Source: Phymorhynchus buccinoides (Eukaryota; Mollusca; Gastropoda; Neogastropoda; Raphitomidae). From it: DNA of 64,000 nucleotides. Position 1 is the first letter of the stretch. Every line of letters starts with the position of its first letter. The position numbers and the translations under genes were made by a program. The notes under the pieces were generated by a model that saw nothing but the letters and a program-made list of their open reading frames with translations, was not told the origin of the DNA and did no database searches. The stretch is from contig CM065698.1 in NCBI GenBank assembly GCA_017654935.2, positions 34,453,444-34,517,443 of the forward strand, given 5' to 3'. Of the stretch, positions 53,734 to 63,392 are shown one piece after another.

Positions 53734-54160
53734 CAGGCATAGTAGTGGGGGCAAAGTGAGTTTCACGGAAAAATATCCAACCGATTCTGAATTTCAAAGT
53801 GAGTTTCGCGGAAAAATACCCAACCGATTCTGAATTTCAAAGTGAGTTTCGCGGAAAAATATCCAACCGATTCTGAATTTCAAAGTGAGTTTCGCGGAAA
53901 AATGTCCAACCGATTCTGAATTTCATTTGAAAGATGTCGACTCAAACTAAAATGATGAAGCTGGGCGTCAAAATGAAGAAGAAGAAGAAGCACTAGGATC
54001 ACAAATCTGGAAACGTGTGGCGTGAGCTAGGCTGCGCATGACTGCTAACTTCGGCGGGACGTTGCTTGTTCAGTCAATCACATCCGGTTCCGCGAAGCGA
54101 TTGCATAGGTTTTAACGCACGTAATTTTTAGGCACCCGAGCAAATTTTTACCCCGGCTTT

Positions 54161-54191
<31 letters not shown>

Positions 54192-54246
54192 GGCAAATTT
54201 TCACTTTCACGGATTTTCCGCCGATTCGCGGAGGTCTACCATACCA
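53734..54246. repeat. CAGGCATGGTAG element, inverted, internally expanded
   Basis: CAGGCATAGTAGTGGGGGCA to GAGGTCTACCATACCAG. A 43-bp unit (AAAGTGAGTTTCGCGGAAAA ... CTGAATTTC) is repeated about four times at 53755-53925, and a G-homopolymer lies at 54171-54193. Confidence 0.78.
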
Positions 54247-54306
54247 GTGTTCTTAATATCTAAAATAAACTATTGGATATGAACTGAGGAGAACACCATG
54301 TCAAGT

Positions 54307-54464
54307 ACCATATTTTTCGGACTATAAGGCGATACTCGTTTCCCAGACTGAGACCCCAGCGCCTTATAATGTGACTGATAATATAGTAAGAAAATACGAG
54401 TAACAAAACCTGAATTTTGTGTTAAATTTGGGGGTGCGGCTTATAGTCCCGTATAATATGGTAA
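54307..54464. repeat. GGACTATAAGGC MITE, short copy
   Basis: ACCATATTTTTCGGACTATA to TATAGTCCCGTATAATATGG. Confidence 0.85.
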
Positions 54465-54466
54465 TT

Positions 54467-54905
54467 CTTCTTCAATCGCTCAGCTTCCTGTCATATGAGC
54501 ACAGACGCAACATGCTGCCTAAGAAACGGTTAGGCCCAGCACGTCAGTCTTCCGCTGGAGAAAATCTTTGTAAGTGTTACTGTTTCTTGACAAAAGGCGG
54601 GAGAATGGACCAATAAGGCAGAAAAACAGTAGACAGTAAGCAAAGGAAAAAGGCAGAATCAAAGAGTGACACATTAGAGGAAGTTACAAGCACACAACTT
54701 CAGAAGGTGGGGGTCCCCGTGGGGATACCGGGGGGTCTTTCGTAAAAATAGTTCCCCCACTTTCTTGAAGTTCTGTGCTTGTAACTTCTAATCTGCCACT
54801 CTCTTTGACTCTGCCTTTTCCCTTTGCTTTCTATCATCTACTATCTTTCTGACTTACTATTGGCCCATTCTCCTGCCTTAACAAAAATTTCAAATAATTT
54901 TTCTC
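54467..54905. repeat. Two family C copies joined head to head
   Basis: An inverted copy (54735-54467) and a direct copy (54716-54905) share the GTCCCCGTGGGGATACCGGG head, making a large palindrome. Confidence 0.78.
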
Positions 54906-54984
54906 CTTTCATCTCCTGAATCGGAATGTACGCAGCAGGGAGACCAGTGAAAACTGAAAAACCACAACGACAGACGTAGGATTT

Positions 54985-55310
54985 AACAGATGATGAGAGC
55001 AGCAGCAACGGTTCCACTCAGGTGTTTATGAAAAGGAAAAAAACAACCACCCAGCAACATCAATGATATCAGACACTGGATTTGATGTTGATGAGAACGG
55101 TGACATTGCCTCCACTCAGATGTTAAAAACCCCACAAAAAACCCCGATGAAATCAGACGCTGGATTTGACGGAGATAATAAAAATGACATTGTCTTCATT
55201 CAGGTTAAACAAACAACACACACAAACAAAACAACTCCCAAACAATAACATCGGCTAATGGAGATGACGAGAATGGTGATATTGCTTCCAGTTCCACTCA
55301 GATGTTTTAA
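54985..55310 (-). pseudogene. Diverged tandem copies of the ILKAP terminal exon 3' end
   Basis: On the - strand, copies at 55308-55250, 55205-55153 and 55124-55069, with a weaker remnant near 55020-54988, resemble the last 20 codons of exon E. They read LSGTGSNITILVISIS (no stop at the homologous place), EDNVIFIISVKSSV-stop and LSGGNVTVLINIKSSV-stop. In the third the metal-binding Asp of GDNV is Gly. They lie downstream of the true stop at 57672, so they may be 3' UTR, alternative terminal exons or relics. No clear acceptor was seen. Confidence 0.75.
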
Positions 55311-55387
55311 ACAAAAAGAAGCAAACATGATGCTGCATGAGACAAACCTACATACGTCACACAGCAATCTTTTGGAATATAAAAAGC

Positions 55388-55633
55388 TTAACCCTTTCAA
55401 CGCTAGCCATTCTTCAGCCAAAAATTACCATTAAACTTACCCGGGTAGAGAAAATATTTCGTCGGCTATATTGGGGATTCCTCTATGACATGCATAAAAT
55501 AAGGCTTCTCCTTATCTCCCACAATTAAGAACATAAGGTCACTGGATACCAGACCCTCATTTGATGCCTTTTAGTGACATGGGTGTTAAATCATTGTGGT
55601 GCCAAGAGGCGACAGTGGCAATGAAAGGGTTAA
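55388..55633. repeat. Family B MITE, degraded ends
   Basis: TTAACCCTTTCAACGCTAGC to GGCAATGAAAGGGTTAA. Confidence 0.87.
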
Positions 55634-56040
55634 CAACCCTAACATTTTCTCTTTAGAGAATATCCAATTTTTTCTATGAACATCCAAAATATAAAATAAA
55701 AATTTGAATGATTTATCTCGTTTATTTACTCATTTTTTAAACCAAATAAACAGAGACAAAGCTACCAAAACTCTTCTAATTCTATGTCAGATTTCTTAAA
55801 CCGACGTATCTCGAGCATTATTTGTCAAACTTCAAGTGACTGTCAAATCAAAACAAGTAAAGATATTTAAATTGTTTCTGTGCATTGGGAAGGAATCAGA
55901 GCTGAGACCTGTTTACCCCAAATCTTCACTGTCAGTAACCCCAAGCTCTGAAATCAGTCATTTCAGGCATCTGTCCGTAATTTTGCAGACCAAGAAATCC
56001 TTCCACCAAAATGTTTTGCTATCGTCGGAACTTTTGTTGA

Positions 56041-56087
<47 letters not shown>

Positions 56088-56149
56088 GGAGTGGAGTGGA
56101 GTGGAGTGTGTGTGTGTGTGTGTGTGTGTGTAAGGGGGCGTATGTACAC

Positions 56150-56818
56150 CAGACCTGCCTACTTGGAATTTTCCCAATCAGTAGCCCAGCCATCAATTTT
56201 CAGTAGCATGGCACATTTTTCCGTAGCATCCACAAACAACGGCAATCGATTTGTTCTCTTCCTGAGCCGAAACGCACTGCTTAATATGTTTCGCCGATTG
56301 AACGTGTTGACGGCAATCGTCTCTACCGCCATGATTCACAGAGAAGTCCGCATGGCAGAGGTTGCACTGCAGCGAGCATGGTTCGCACCGAGTCAACTTC
56401 TGACGATGCAAGGCCACTCCTCCGTGTAAGCTATTTTAAAAACTTGTGCAGCAGGCCGATGTTTTTTCTTAGAACAAGATGGTGTGCCAGATGATTTTCG
56501 TTTTCTGGTTTGCGTTCGTTTTTCTTCGTTTGAAACATCTCCCGAATCGCTACTGCTGCTGGAGTCCGCCATTTTTTTCTGAGAAAATAATAAGAACGCA
56601 TGCGCAGTCACTTTGATAAAAAAACGGAAGTGACTAGGTTATCGCACGTGACACGGCGTCTGCTCTTAGAAACCGACAAAACCGGGAACGGCATAAGCAA
56701 AAATAAAATGCGGCGCCAATTTGTTTTTTCCGTAGCAACGTTAAGGTTGCCGTAGCTCCGTAGCAAAGCTTTATTTTTCGTAGCTGCTACGGCCAAATCG
56801 TAGCAGTAGGCAGGTCTG
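56150..56818. mobile_element. TIR element with GTACAC target duplication and zinc-finger ORF
   Basis: Left end CAGACCTGCCTACTTGG and right end AGTAGGCAGGTCTG are inverted for 14 bp. The flanks are GTACAC at 56144-56149 and again at 56819-56824. Both subterminal regions carry several GTAGC words. It encodes a broken zinc-finger protein on the - strand. Confidence 0.75.
56193..56572 (-). pseudogene. BED/C2H2-like zinc-finger ORF of a DNA transposon, frameshifted
   Basis: From ATG at 56572 the - strand reads MADSSSSSDSGDVSNEEKRT, then a basic KRKSSGTPSCSKKKHR stretch and VFKIAYTEEW, stopping near 56393. The adjoining frame from 56417 continues with LTRCEPCSLQCNLCHADFSV, NHGGRDDCRQHVQSAKHIKQ and stops at about 56193. 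C-x2-C and H-x5-H with FSV-HGG are typical of single zinc fingers in TE-derived animal proteins. The two halves overlap out of frame, so it is a broken copy or holds a sequencing error. There is no transposase catalytic domain in the 669-bp element. Confidence 0.65.
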
Positions 56819-57671
56819 GTACACACACGCTGCAACTTCCCGTCCAAACCCAACTTCAACAACTGTCAAAATTTTTGTTGAGCGAGAGGGAGGGGGGCGG
56901 GGACGATATCACACATCGGCACTTACATGTCTTATTTTGTCATCATAATTGCGATCGCACCTACAAAATGGCTCCATAAGCAGGAAGTGAACCAAGCGGA
57001 AGTAACGATTCAAGGGACATCACTTGTGTGGATATAGCTGACGACATTGAGAAGTACGGTTCAAACACTGCCTTCTTTCGATTTCTTCTTCTTTTTTTTT
57101 CCGCACTTGTTCAGCGGAAATGCGGAATTTTTTGTTGCTGACCGTAACAACATAATCGGAGGTCTCAAAACGTAGTAATTACGGACAAATCCGTAGGGAA
57201 AACAGGTATGAGAGCTCCTTCTTGTGAAAGCAAAATCTCAATGTACGTAATTTAAAGGAAAAAAAGTGTACGTCACGGGGAAATTTGGAACCCGGGGAAA
57301 ATTCTGATCAAGTGGCTGCATGCTATAGAAATCATAAGAAAGAGACTGACAAACAGAGATATAAATAGATGTAAAGAGATATCAAGACAGACAAAGAGAC
57401 AGACAGAAAGAGGGGGAGAAAGAGAGACAGACGGACAGACAGAACGAAAGAGAAACAAAGACAGAGAATGAGAGGAGTCGCACACCTAACTTTCAACTAC
57501 CGAATAACTACGGAATCTTTTCCCCGGAAAATTTCTGAATGTTCCCAATCTCGGGAAGATTAAGAAATGTCCAGGATTCCAATTTTTCCCGTGACATGAG
57601 AAACATTCCATGACGTCTGGTTTTTCTCATGCACCATCACAAGCAAGCAAACAAACAAACAAACAGTGACA

Positions 57672-57818
57672 TCAGACGCTGGATTTGACGGAAATGATGA
57701 GGACGGTGACGTTGTCTCCGCTCAGTCGTAAAACGGCTGTATTGGTCAGGCGGCTACACGCCGTGTCGAATCGAACCTCCTCCGCCGACCGCCGGTCTGT
57801 ACCGTGAATGGACTGGTC
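57672..57818 (-). CDS. ILKAP: ILKAP-like terminal exon E (GDNVTV motif and stop)
   Basis: Forty-eight codons and TGA: DQSIHGTDRRSAEEVRFDTA, CSRLTNTAVLRLSGDNVTVL, IISVKSSV. The GDNV Asp is the last metal ligand of the PP2C fold. The acceptor is TTTTTTCTCCCTAG. The exon was found by translating the - strand, because its ORF is too short to stand out. Diverged copies of its 3' end lie 2.4-2.8 kb further downstream. Confidence 0.9.
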   Translation of the reverse strand, partial: DQSIHGTDRRSAEEVRFDTACSRLTNTAVLRLSGDNVTVLIISVKSSV

Positions 57819-60800
57819 CTAGGGAGAAAAAAAACACACAGAAAAAACCCATGTGACTTACGATAAAATCCACCTTGGCTTAACCCTTTCACCGCCAATG
57901 TCGCATTTTAGCACCACAATGGTTTAACCCTTTCACCGCCAATGTCGCATTTTAGCACCACAATGGTTTAACCCTTTCACCGCCAATGTCACATTTTAGC
58001 ACCACAATGGTTTAACCCTTTCACCGCCAATGTCGCATTTTAGCACCACAATGGTTTAACCCTTTCACCGCCAATGTCGCATTTTAGCACCACAATGGTT
58101 TAACCCTTTCACCGCCAATGTCGCATTTTAGCACCACAATGGTTTAACCCTTTCACCGCCAATGTCGCATTTTAGCACCACCTTGGTTTAACCCTTTCAC
58201 CGCCAATGTCGCATTTTAGCACCACAATGGTTTAACCCTTTCACCGCCAATGTCGCATTTTAGCACCACAATGGTTTAACCCTTTCACCGCCAATGTCGC
58301 ATTTTAGCACCACCTTGGCTTAACCCTTTCACCGCCAATGTCTCATTTTAGCACCACAATGGTTTAACCCTTTCACCGCCAATGTCGCATTTTAGCACCA
58401 CAATGGTTTAACCCTTTCACCGCCAATGTCTCATTTTTGCACCACAATGGTTTTAACACCCATGTCACTAAAAGGCATCAAATCAGGGTCTGTTATCTGA
58501 AGACACTATTTTAATTTTGGGAGGTAAGAATAGGCCTAATGTTACACATGTCACAGAGGAATTTCCAACATTAAACATAATTTTTTTGTTTCTACCCAGT
58601 TAAGTTTAATGTGCTTTTTTTGTCTAAAAAAAATGGCTGGCGGCGAAAGGGTTGACACCCATGTCACTGAAAGGCATCAAATGAGGGTCTGGTATCCAGT
58701 GACCTTATGTTCTTCATTTTGGGAGGCCCTATTTCATGCATGTCACAGAAGAATCCCCAACATTGCAGACAGAATCTTTTTTTCTACCCAGGTTAAGTTT
58801 AATGGAAAGTTGTAGCTGAAAAATGGCTGGCGTTGAAAGGGCTAAGGCTATGCCAGACCACTATTGACATAGGCTAGAACACCAAGGCTACATCAAAATG
58901 TTATGCTCTGCATAGTTATGGATTGTCTTTAGCCATGACAAGCTCTCCTAGCATAAAATCTCATCAGTCTCCAAAATCCCCCGAAGTCGGAGTGTGGCTG
59001 CCCGCGTGGCGGGGTAATCAAAAACGGTCACACACGTAATGTTCTCATCCCTAGCCGATGCATTTGTACCATAGTGTTCGAGTGCTACGGCTGTTCGGGT
59101 GATCCCTGGAGTCTTTTAGCCAGGGTATGACAACAACAATGATAAAATTTTGAGAAGAAAAATACACCATCCTATCTTATCCTAAAAACTAAAAAAAACT
59201 AAACTAATTAGTAAATGCTTTATTGTGTGAAGAAAAAACACTACTAACAGGTTAACCCTTTCACCACAATGTCGCATTTATGCACCACAATGGTTTAACC
59301 CTTTCACCACCAATGTCACATTTTAGCACCACAATGGTTTAACCCTTTCACCGCCAATGTCGCATTTTAGCACCACAATGGTTTAACCCTTTCACCGCCA
59401 ATGTCGCATTTTAGCACCACAATGGTTTAACCCTTTCACCGCCAATGTCGCATTTTAGCACCACAATGCTTTAACCCTTTCACCGCCAATGTCGCATTTT
59501 AGCACCACAATGGTTTAACCCTTTCACCGCCAATGTCGCATTTTAGCACCACAGTGGTTTAACCCTTTCACCGCCAATGTCGCATTTAAGCACCACAATG
59601 GTTTAACCCTTTCACCGCCAATGTCTCATTTTTGCACCACAATGGTTTAACCCTTTCACCGCCAATGTCACATTTTTGCACCTCCATGTCACTAAAAGGC
59701 ATCAAATCAGGTCCTATATCCAAAGACCCTGTTTTCTTCATTTTGGGAGGTAAGGATAGGCCTAACGTTATACATGTTTTAGAGGAACTCTCAATGTTGC
59801 GGCTACATATTTTTCTCTACCCAGTTTGGTTTAAAGGTATTTTGTGGTTGAAAATGGCTGGCGGTGAAAGGGTTAAACAAGAAAACAAACAACAGACAAC
59901 AACTTCTCAGAATCAGACACCGTGCAAACAAGTAAAAAGTAATGTCATTTTATTTAATAACCTTTATCCAATTTGTGTGTATGTGTGTGTGTGTCATATA
60001 TTAAATAAAATAATGTCACTCTACTTGTTTATAAGGCAGCTCAAAACAAAATAAAATCTTTATAGATTAGAGACCAGCTGAGTTTTGAAATACTTCTTAT
60101 GAGTGAATAAAAATGAACTAAATATATAATTTCTACTTCTAATGTTGTTTGTAAGCCTTAGATTATAGAGAGAAAAAAAGCTTCAGTTTCAGAAGGCTTC
60201 AGCCTTTTTCGGTCAGTTTTCAGCCTAAATCATAATTTTTCAATCTCATGCCTGATTACAGTATAACAAATCTGCATTTTGCGTCAATTTGGAAGGTGAG
60301 CCTTGAAATAAGGTGGGGTCTCACAGTCTGAACAATACGGTACCTGACTTTGATCGCAGACTAACCTGTAGAATGCTGTTGACATAGTCTAGGCTTTCCT
60401 CCATGGTGAAACTCTTCCACAGCCCATCACACGCTATCATAATGTACCTGCGGAAAAACAATAATTCATCACAAACCACCATCATCAAAATCATAATCAT
60501 TATCGTCATCATCACGACAACCAGTGTCTGGTTTCAGTTTGTAAAATACATGAGCGCTCCTGGGAAATGTCAAAAATCCTGCAAGGCCCCGGCGGAGTGC
60601 AGGGACAGCGCCCCTCCTGGGGGTTCCGGGGGGCAATGCCCCCTGGAAGCTGAAGGGAAACAACAGTTTCCAATGTAATTGACAGGCTCTCGTTGCACTT
60701 TCACTTAAGGTTAAATTTCATGAACTCTATAACCAGCAAAATGCATCTTATTCAAATTCTCATAATCCGGCGACGCCGGCTCCAGGCAATAAAACAATCC

Positions 60801-62675
60801 TGAACTTCAGGACATCCTGAAAGATGGGGTACACATGAAAATAAGATAAATTTAGAACTTTGATTGAACTGACACAAAGGACACCATCACCAAGATATTG
60901 GGGGCAACTCTGCCACTTTTCATTACGATTGCTTCAGTAGTTTTGAAAGCTCTGGAGATGGCAACTCAGTTTTGTTCACACAGACTCAAGTACACGCGCC
61001 CTTATCTCAACAGCAGTGTACTTTTTGTTACGATTGTTTCAGTAAGTTAGGTTCTAGAGATTACAGCGCAAGTTTTATTCACAGACAAACAAACGTGCCC
61101 TTGTTCCAACTCCAATTTCCTACAGAACCGGGAACGAAGGAAGTTGCACAAACCTGTCGTTGGCAGTTAGTTGGCATCGCTTGACGTCCGGCAGACAGCT
61201 GACACCATGGTTTTTGTAAGGGCCGTCACCCAGAGAGCGCGACACCTCCAGAATCCCCATCACCCTCCCCTCCCTGCAAACAACCACAAGAAAAGGACGC
61301 TAACATGATGATGCATGGCAATGGCAAACTGGTTACGTTTTTATTTGAAAGCATTGCTTCTCACTCTCAGCATTTTATCTGCTAAAGTGCGATCTTTCAC
61401 AAAAGCTATTTAGCTTTGCTCAAGATTTGTTTCTATTATTTTTAACTAAAGATTCAAGTCACACACAAACAAAAAAGACACAAATTTCTTTAAGTTGGAT
61501 TAAAAGACCTTTTACAGAATTTAATTTGACATAGTCCAACGATCTCTCTACCACTCTATCCCTATTGCTGCTCTATTTCTATGTCTTTCTATCTCTATCC
61601 CCTCTATTCCATGCTCTGGCCTCACATATCCGCTAGCTTTCTGGATTCTCATGACTTGTATTCAGCATTCTATCTTCTTTGACTCATTCTTTTTCTATGT
61701 CCCTCTAACTCCATGTCACTATCTCTATCTCCTCTATCCTACGCTCTGACCTGACATATCCACCAGCTTTCTGGATTTTTATTTTAGCATCCTACCATAA
61801 CCTTTGACTCGGCTCTTTCTCTACCTCCACTCCCCCCCCCCCCACCCAGTCTTTCCATCTCTATCTCCTCTGTCTCTGACCTGACATATCCGCCAGCTTT
61901 CTGGATTCTCATGCGTTCGGCGTAGAGCGAGGGACTGTGGTCCGTTGTCAAAGGCACCGCTACGCATTTGTCCTCCTCAGGTTTGTACCGACACAGAATT
62001 GACTGGAAAACCCACACTAACAATCAGAGTTGGGAAGCAAAAAAAACCATTTTCACAAAACACTATGTGTGTGCGAGTGAGTGCGAATTAATCAATTATT
62101 GTTTAATTTTCTTTTTCTCGATGTAAAGCGCACTGAGCTCATGTGAGCGATTTATAAATCCACATTATTATCATTATTTATTATTAAACAATATTGTGAT
62201 TTTCTATTTTCCTTCCTCTATACACCCCCTCCTCCTCTTTCTCTAATTCAATATAAAATCTTCATAATTCTGAATTCAGCATGTACTTTTTTGAATGAGT
62301 GTGAGTGTGTGCGCATGCGTGCATGTAACATCTCCATATGTTAAGTTTTCATCGTCAGATTGTTGCTGGGGTTTTGTTCAATCATTCAACAAATAATGGT
62401 AGGTCTTAAATGGGAGGGAGTTGTATAAGGGAGGTAATTTTAATACTTACAAAGAAGGGCAATGTCTCAGAGAAGTAGGTCTTAAGTGGGAGGGAGTCTT
62501 ATAACAGGGGGTCTTATAAGGGAGGTTCCACTGTACAACAAAACACACACACGAAGTCAATGAACATGCACAGGAAGACATAGTCACCTTGCTGTCGCCC
62601 AAATTAGCAATGTACAAAGTGTTGTTTAGCACCAAAACCACCACCGCCGTTGACCCATCTTTCCACGACGGTTTT
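57672..62675 (-). CDS. ILKAP: ILKAP-like PP2C serine/threonine phosphatase, C-terminal half (5 exons)
   Basis: The - strand exons 62675-62588, 62002-61881, 61273-61154, 60447-60366 and 57818-57672 join in frame into 185 residues plus stop. They read KPSWKDGSTA, LYIANLGDSK, SILCRYKPEE, AERMRIQKAGGYVR, ILEVSRSLGDG, CQLTAND, RYIMIACDGLWKSF and finally LSGDNVTVLIISVKSSV. These are the later motifs of the PP2C (PPM) fold. The Asp residues of ACDG and GDNV match the metal-binding aspartates of the family. RMRIQKAGG and the KPSWKDGSTA context are characteristic of ILKAP, a cytosolic/nuclear phosphatase associated with integrin-linked kinase. The N-terminal half, including the DGHGG metal motif, must lie on exons beyond the right edge. 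The gene is tail-to-tail with the transporter. Confidence 0.93.
57880..58846. repeat. 43-bp tandem array of a TTAA-transposon end, plus element bodies
   Basis: About 13 nearly identical 43-bp units, each TTAACCCTTTCACCGCCA then ATGTCGCATTTTAGCACCAC and AATGG, run to about 58450. They continue into one full-length element body and a second degraded body ending about 58846. The unit is the terminal 43 bp of the family B MITE listed elsewhere. It sits in the ILKAP intron between exons D and E. Confidence 0.93.
58975..59145 (+). repeat. SINE-like repeat with (CAA)n tail between the 43-bp arrays
   Basis: GAAGTCGGAGTGTGGCTGCC to GACAACAACAATGATA; same family. Confidence 0.8.
59252..59876. repeat. 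Second 43-bp tandem array of the same transposon end
   Basis: About ten units of the same 43-bp sequence, ending in a full MITE body that closes with GGCGGTGAAAGGGTTAA at 59876. A 170-bp SINE-like element (58975-59145) and approximately 100 bp of other sequence separate it from the first array. Confidence 0.93.
60366..60447 (-). CDS. ILKAP: ILKAP-like exon D (ACDG metal-binding motif)
   Basis: One base plus 27 codons: YIMIACDGLWKSFTMEESLD then YVNSILQ. The Asp of ACDG is a metal ligand in PP2C enzymes. Acceptor TTCCGCAG, donor GTTAGT, ends phase 0. A 2.5-kb intron with two 43-bp repeat arrays separates it from the last exon. Confidence 0.93.
61154..61273 (-). CDS. ILKAP: ILKAP-like exon C (SRSLGDG motif)
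   Basis: It encodes EGRVMGILEVSRSLGDGPYK, then NHGVSCLPDVKRCQLTAND, the conserved RS(I/L)GD segment of PP2C enzymes. Acceptor TTTGCAG, donor GTTTGT; enters phase 2 and leaves phase 2. Confidence 0.94.
61600..61920 (-). repeat. Three-unit repeat seeded on ILKAP exon B 3' end
   Basis: On the - strand the exon end AATCCAGAAAGCTGG(C/T)GGATATGTCAG with its donor recurs twice downstream in approximately 125-bp units. The copy at about 61780-61743 keeps GT; the copy at about 61655-61617 has GC in place of GT. TCTATCTCC-rich spacers separate them. Confidence 0.85.
61881..62002 (-). CDS. ILKAP: ILKAP-like exon B (RMRIQKAGG motif)
   Basis: Forty codons plus two bases: SILCRYKPEEDKCVAVPLTT, DHSPSLYAERMRIQKAGGYV. 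Acceptor TTTTCCAG, donor GTCAGA. The last approximately 35 bases with the donor recur twice in the downstream intron, at about 61743-61780 and 61617-61655. Confidence 0.93.
62398..62535. repeat. MITE family A copy, left end lost
   Basis: It contains the core AATTTTAATACTTACAAAGA and the right end GGGAGGTTCCACTGTA, 52 bp downstream of ILKAP exon A on the - strand. Confidence 0.85.
62588..62675 (-). CDS. ILKAP: ILKAP-like exon A (DGSTA and GDSK motifs)
   Basis: One base plus 29 codons on the - strand: KPSWKDGSTAVVVLVLNNTL then YIANLGDSK. The acceptor is TTTTCAG and the donor is GTGACT, phase 0. This is the first ILKAP exon visible; the preceding exon is out of the window or not recognised. Confidence 0.92.
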
Positions 62676-62745
62676 CTGAAAAAAATACATTAATAATCAA
62701 TGGTTAAAATCTAAATGTACAGTAGCAATCCTCTGGGACTGCAGA

Positions 62746-62946
62746 CCTGTTTACCCCCTACACAAGTCTTGAGTAGTCTGGATAGTTGAAATGAGTAGTT
62801 TGGGCTCAAAATGTGTAGTTTTATTCATTAAACCGTCAAACAATGTTCACTGAAAATTGAGTAGAGCATTATTTTCAATTTTGAAGAGTAGTAGAGGTCC
62901 AAATTGAGTAGAATACTACTCGAAACGAGTAGAGTAAACAGGTCTG
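62746..62946. repeat. CAGACCTG-ended MITE, second copy
   Basis: CAGACCTGTTTACCCCC to AGAGTAAACAGGTCTG, inverse orientation to the 34513 copy. No target duplication is apparent. Confidence 0.78.
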
Positions 62947-63146
62947 TCCAGGGAGCCACAGAGCAAACATTTAAGTTGGTTTTCAATTTGAAATCAACAT
63001 CAAGAAAGCACAATATTTTTTCTGTCAACTTTTAATTTTTTATCGTACGAGATGTTGGTCTTTGGTGCCCATAGGGTTAAAGATGAAATTAAACTTACGT
63101 GAATACCAGGTAGCTGTAAGTTGGGATTGTGTGTTAACTGCGTTTC

Positions 63147-63392
63147 TTAACCCTTTCACCACCAGCCATATTTCAGCCAAAAATGACCATTAAATTTACC
63201 TGGGTAGAGAACAAAATCCATCTGCAGTATTGGGGATTCTTCTGTGACATATATAAAATAAGGTCTATCCTTACTTCCCAAGACTAAGACAATAGGGTCT
63301 TTGGATAATAGACCCCAATTTGATGCCTTTTAGTGACATAGGTGTTAAATTACTGTGGTGCTAAAATGCGACGTTGGTGGTGAAAGGGTTAA
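63147..63392. repeat. Family B MITE
   Basis: Complete copy, TTAACCCTTTCACCACCAGC to GGTGGTGAAAGGGTTAA, upstream of ILKAP exon A on the - strand. Confidence 0.9.

Larger units (their letters stand above)
54906..57671. other. Region downstream of ILKAP stop (- strand 3' flank)
   Basis: It holds the exon E copies (54985-55310), a family B MITE, a (GA)n/(GT)n tract at 56041-56131, the zinc-finger TIR element, and a possible outer element bounded by GAGACCTGTTTACCCC (55903) and GGAAAACAGGTATGA (57198). No other gene was seen. Confidence 0.5.

Noticed and set aside
55063..55248. + strand ORF MISDTGFDVDENGD...
   Set aside because: It is the antisense of the ILKAP terminal exon copies, which explain the pattern better.
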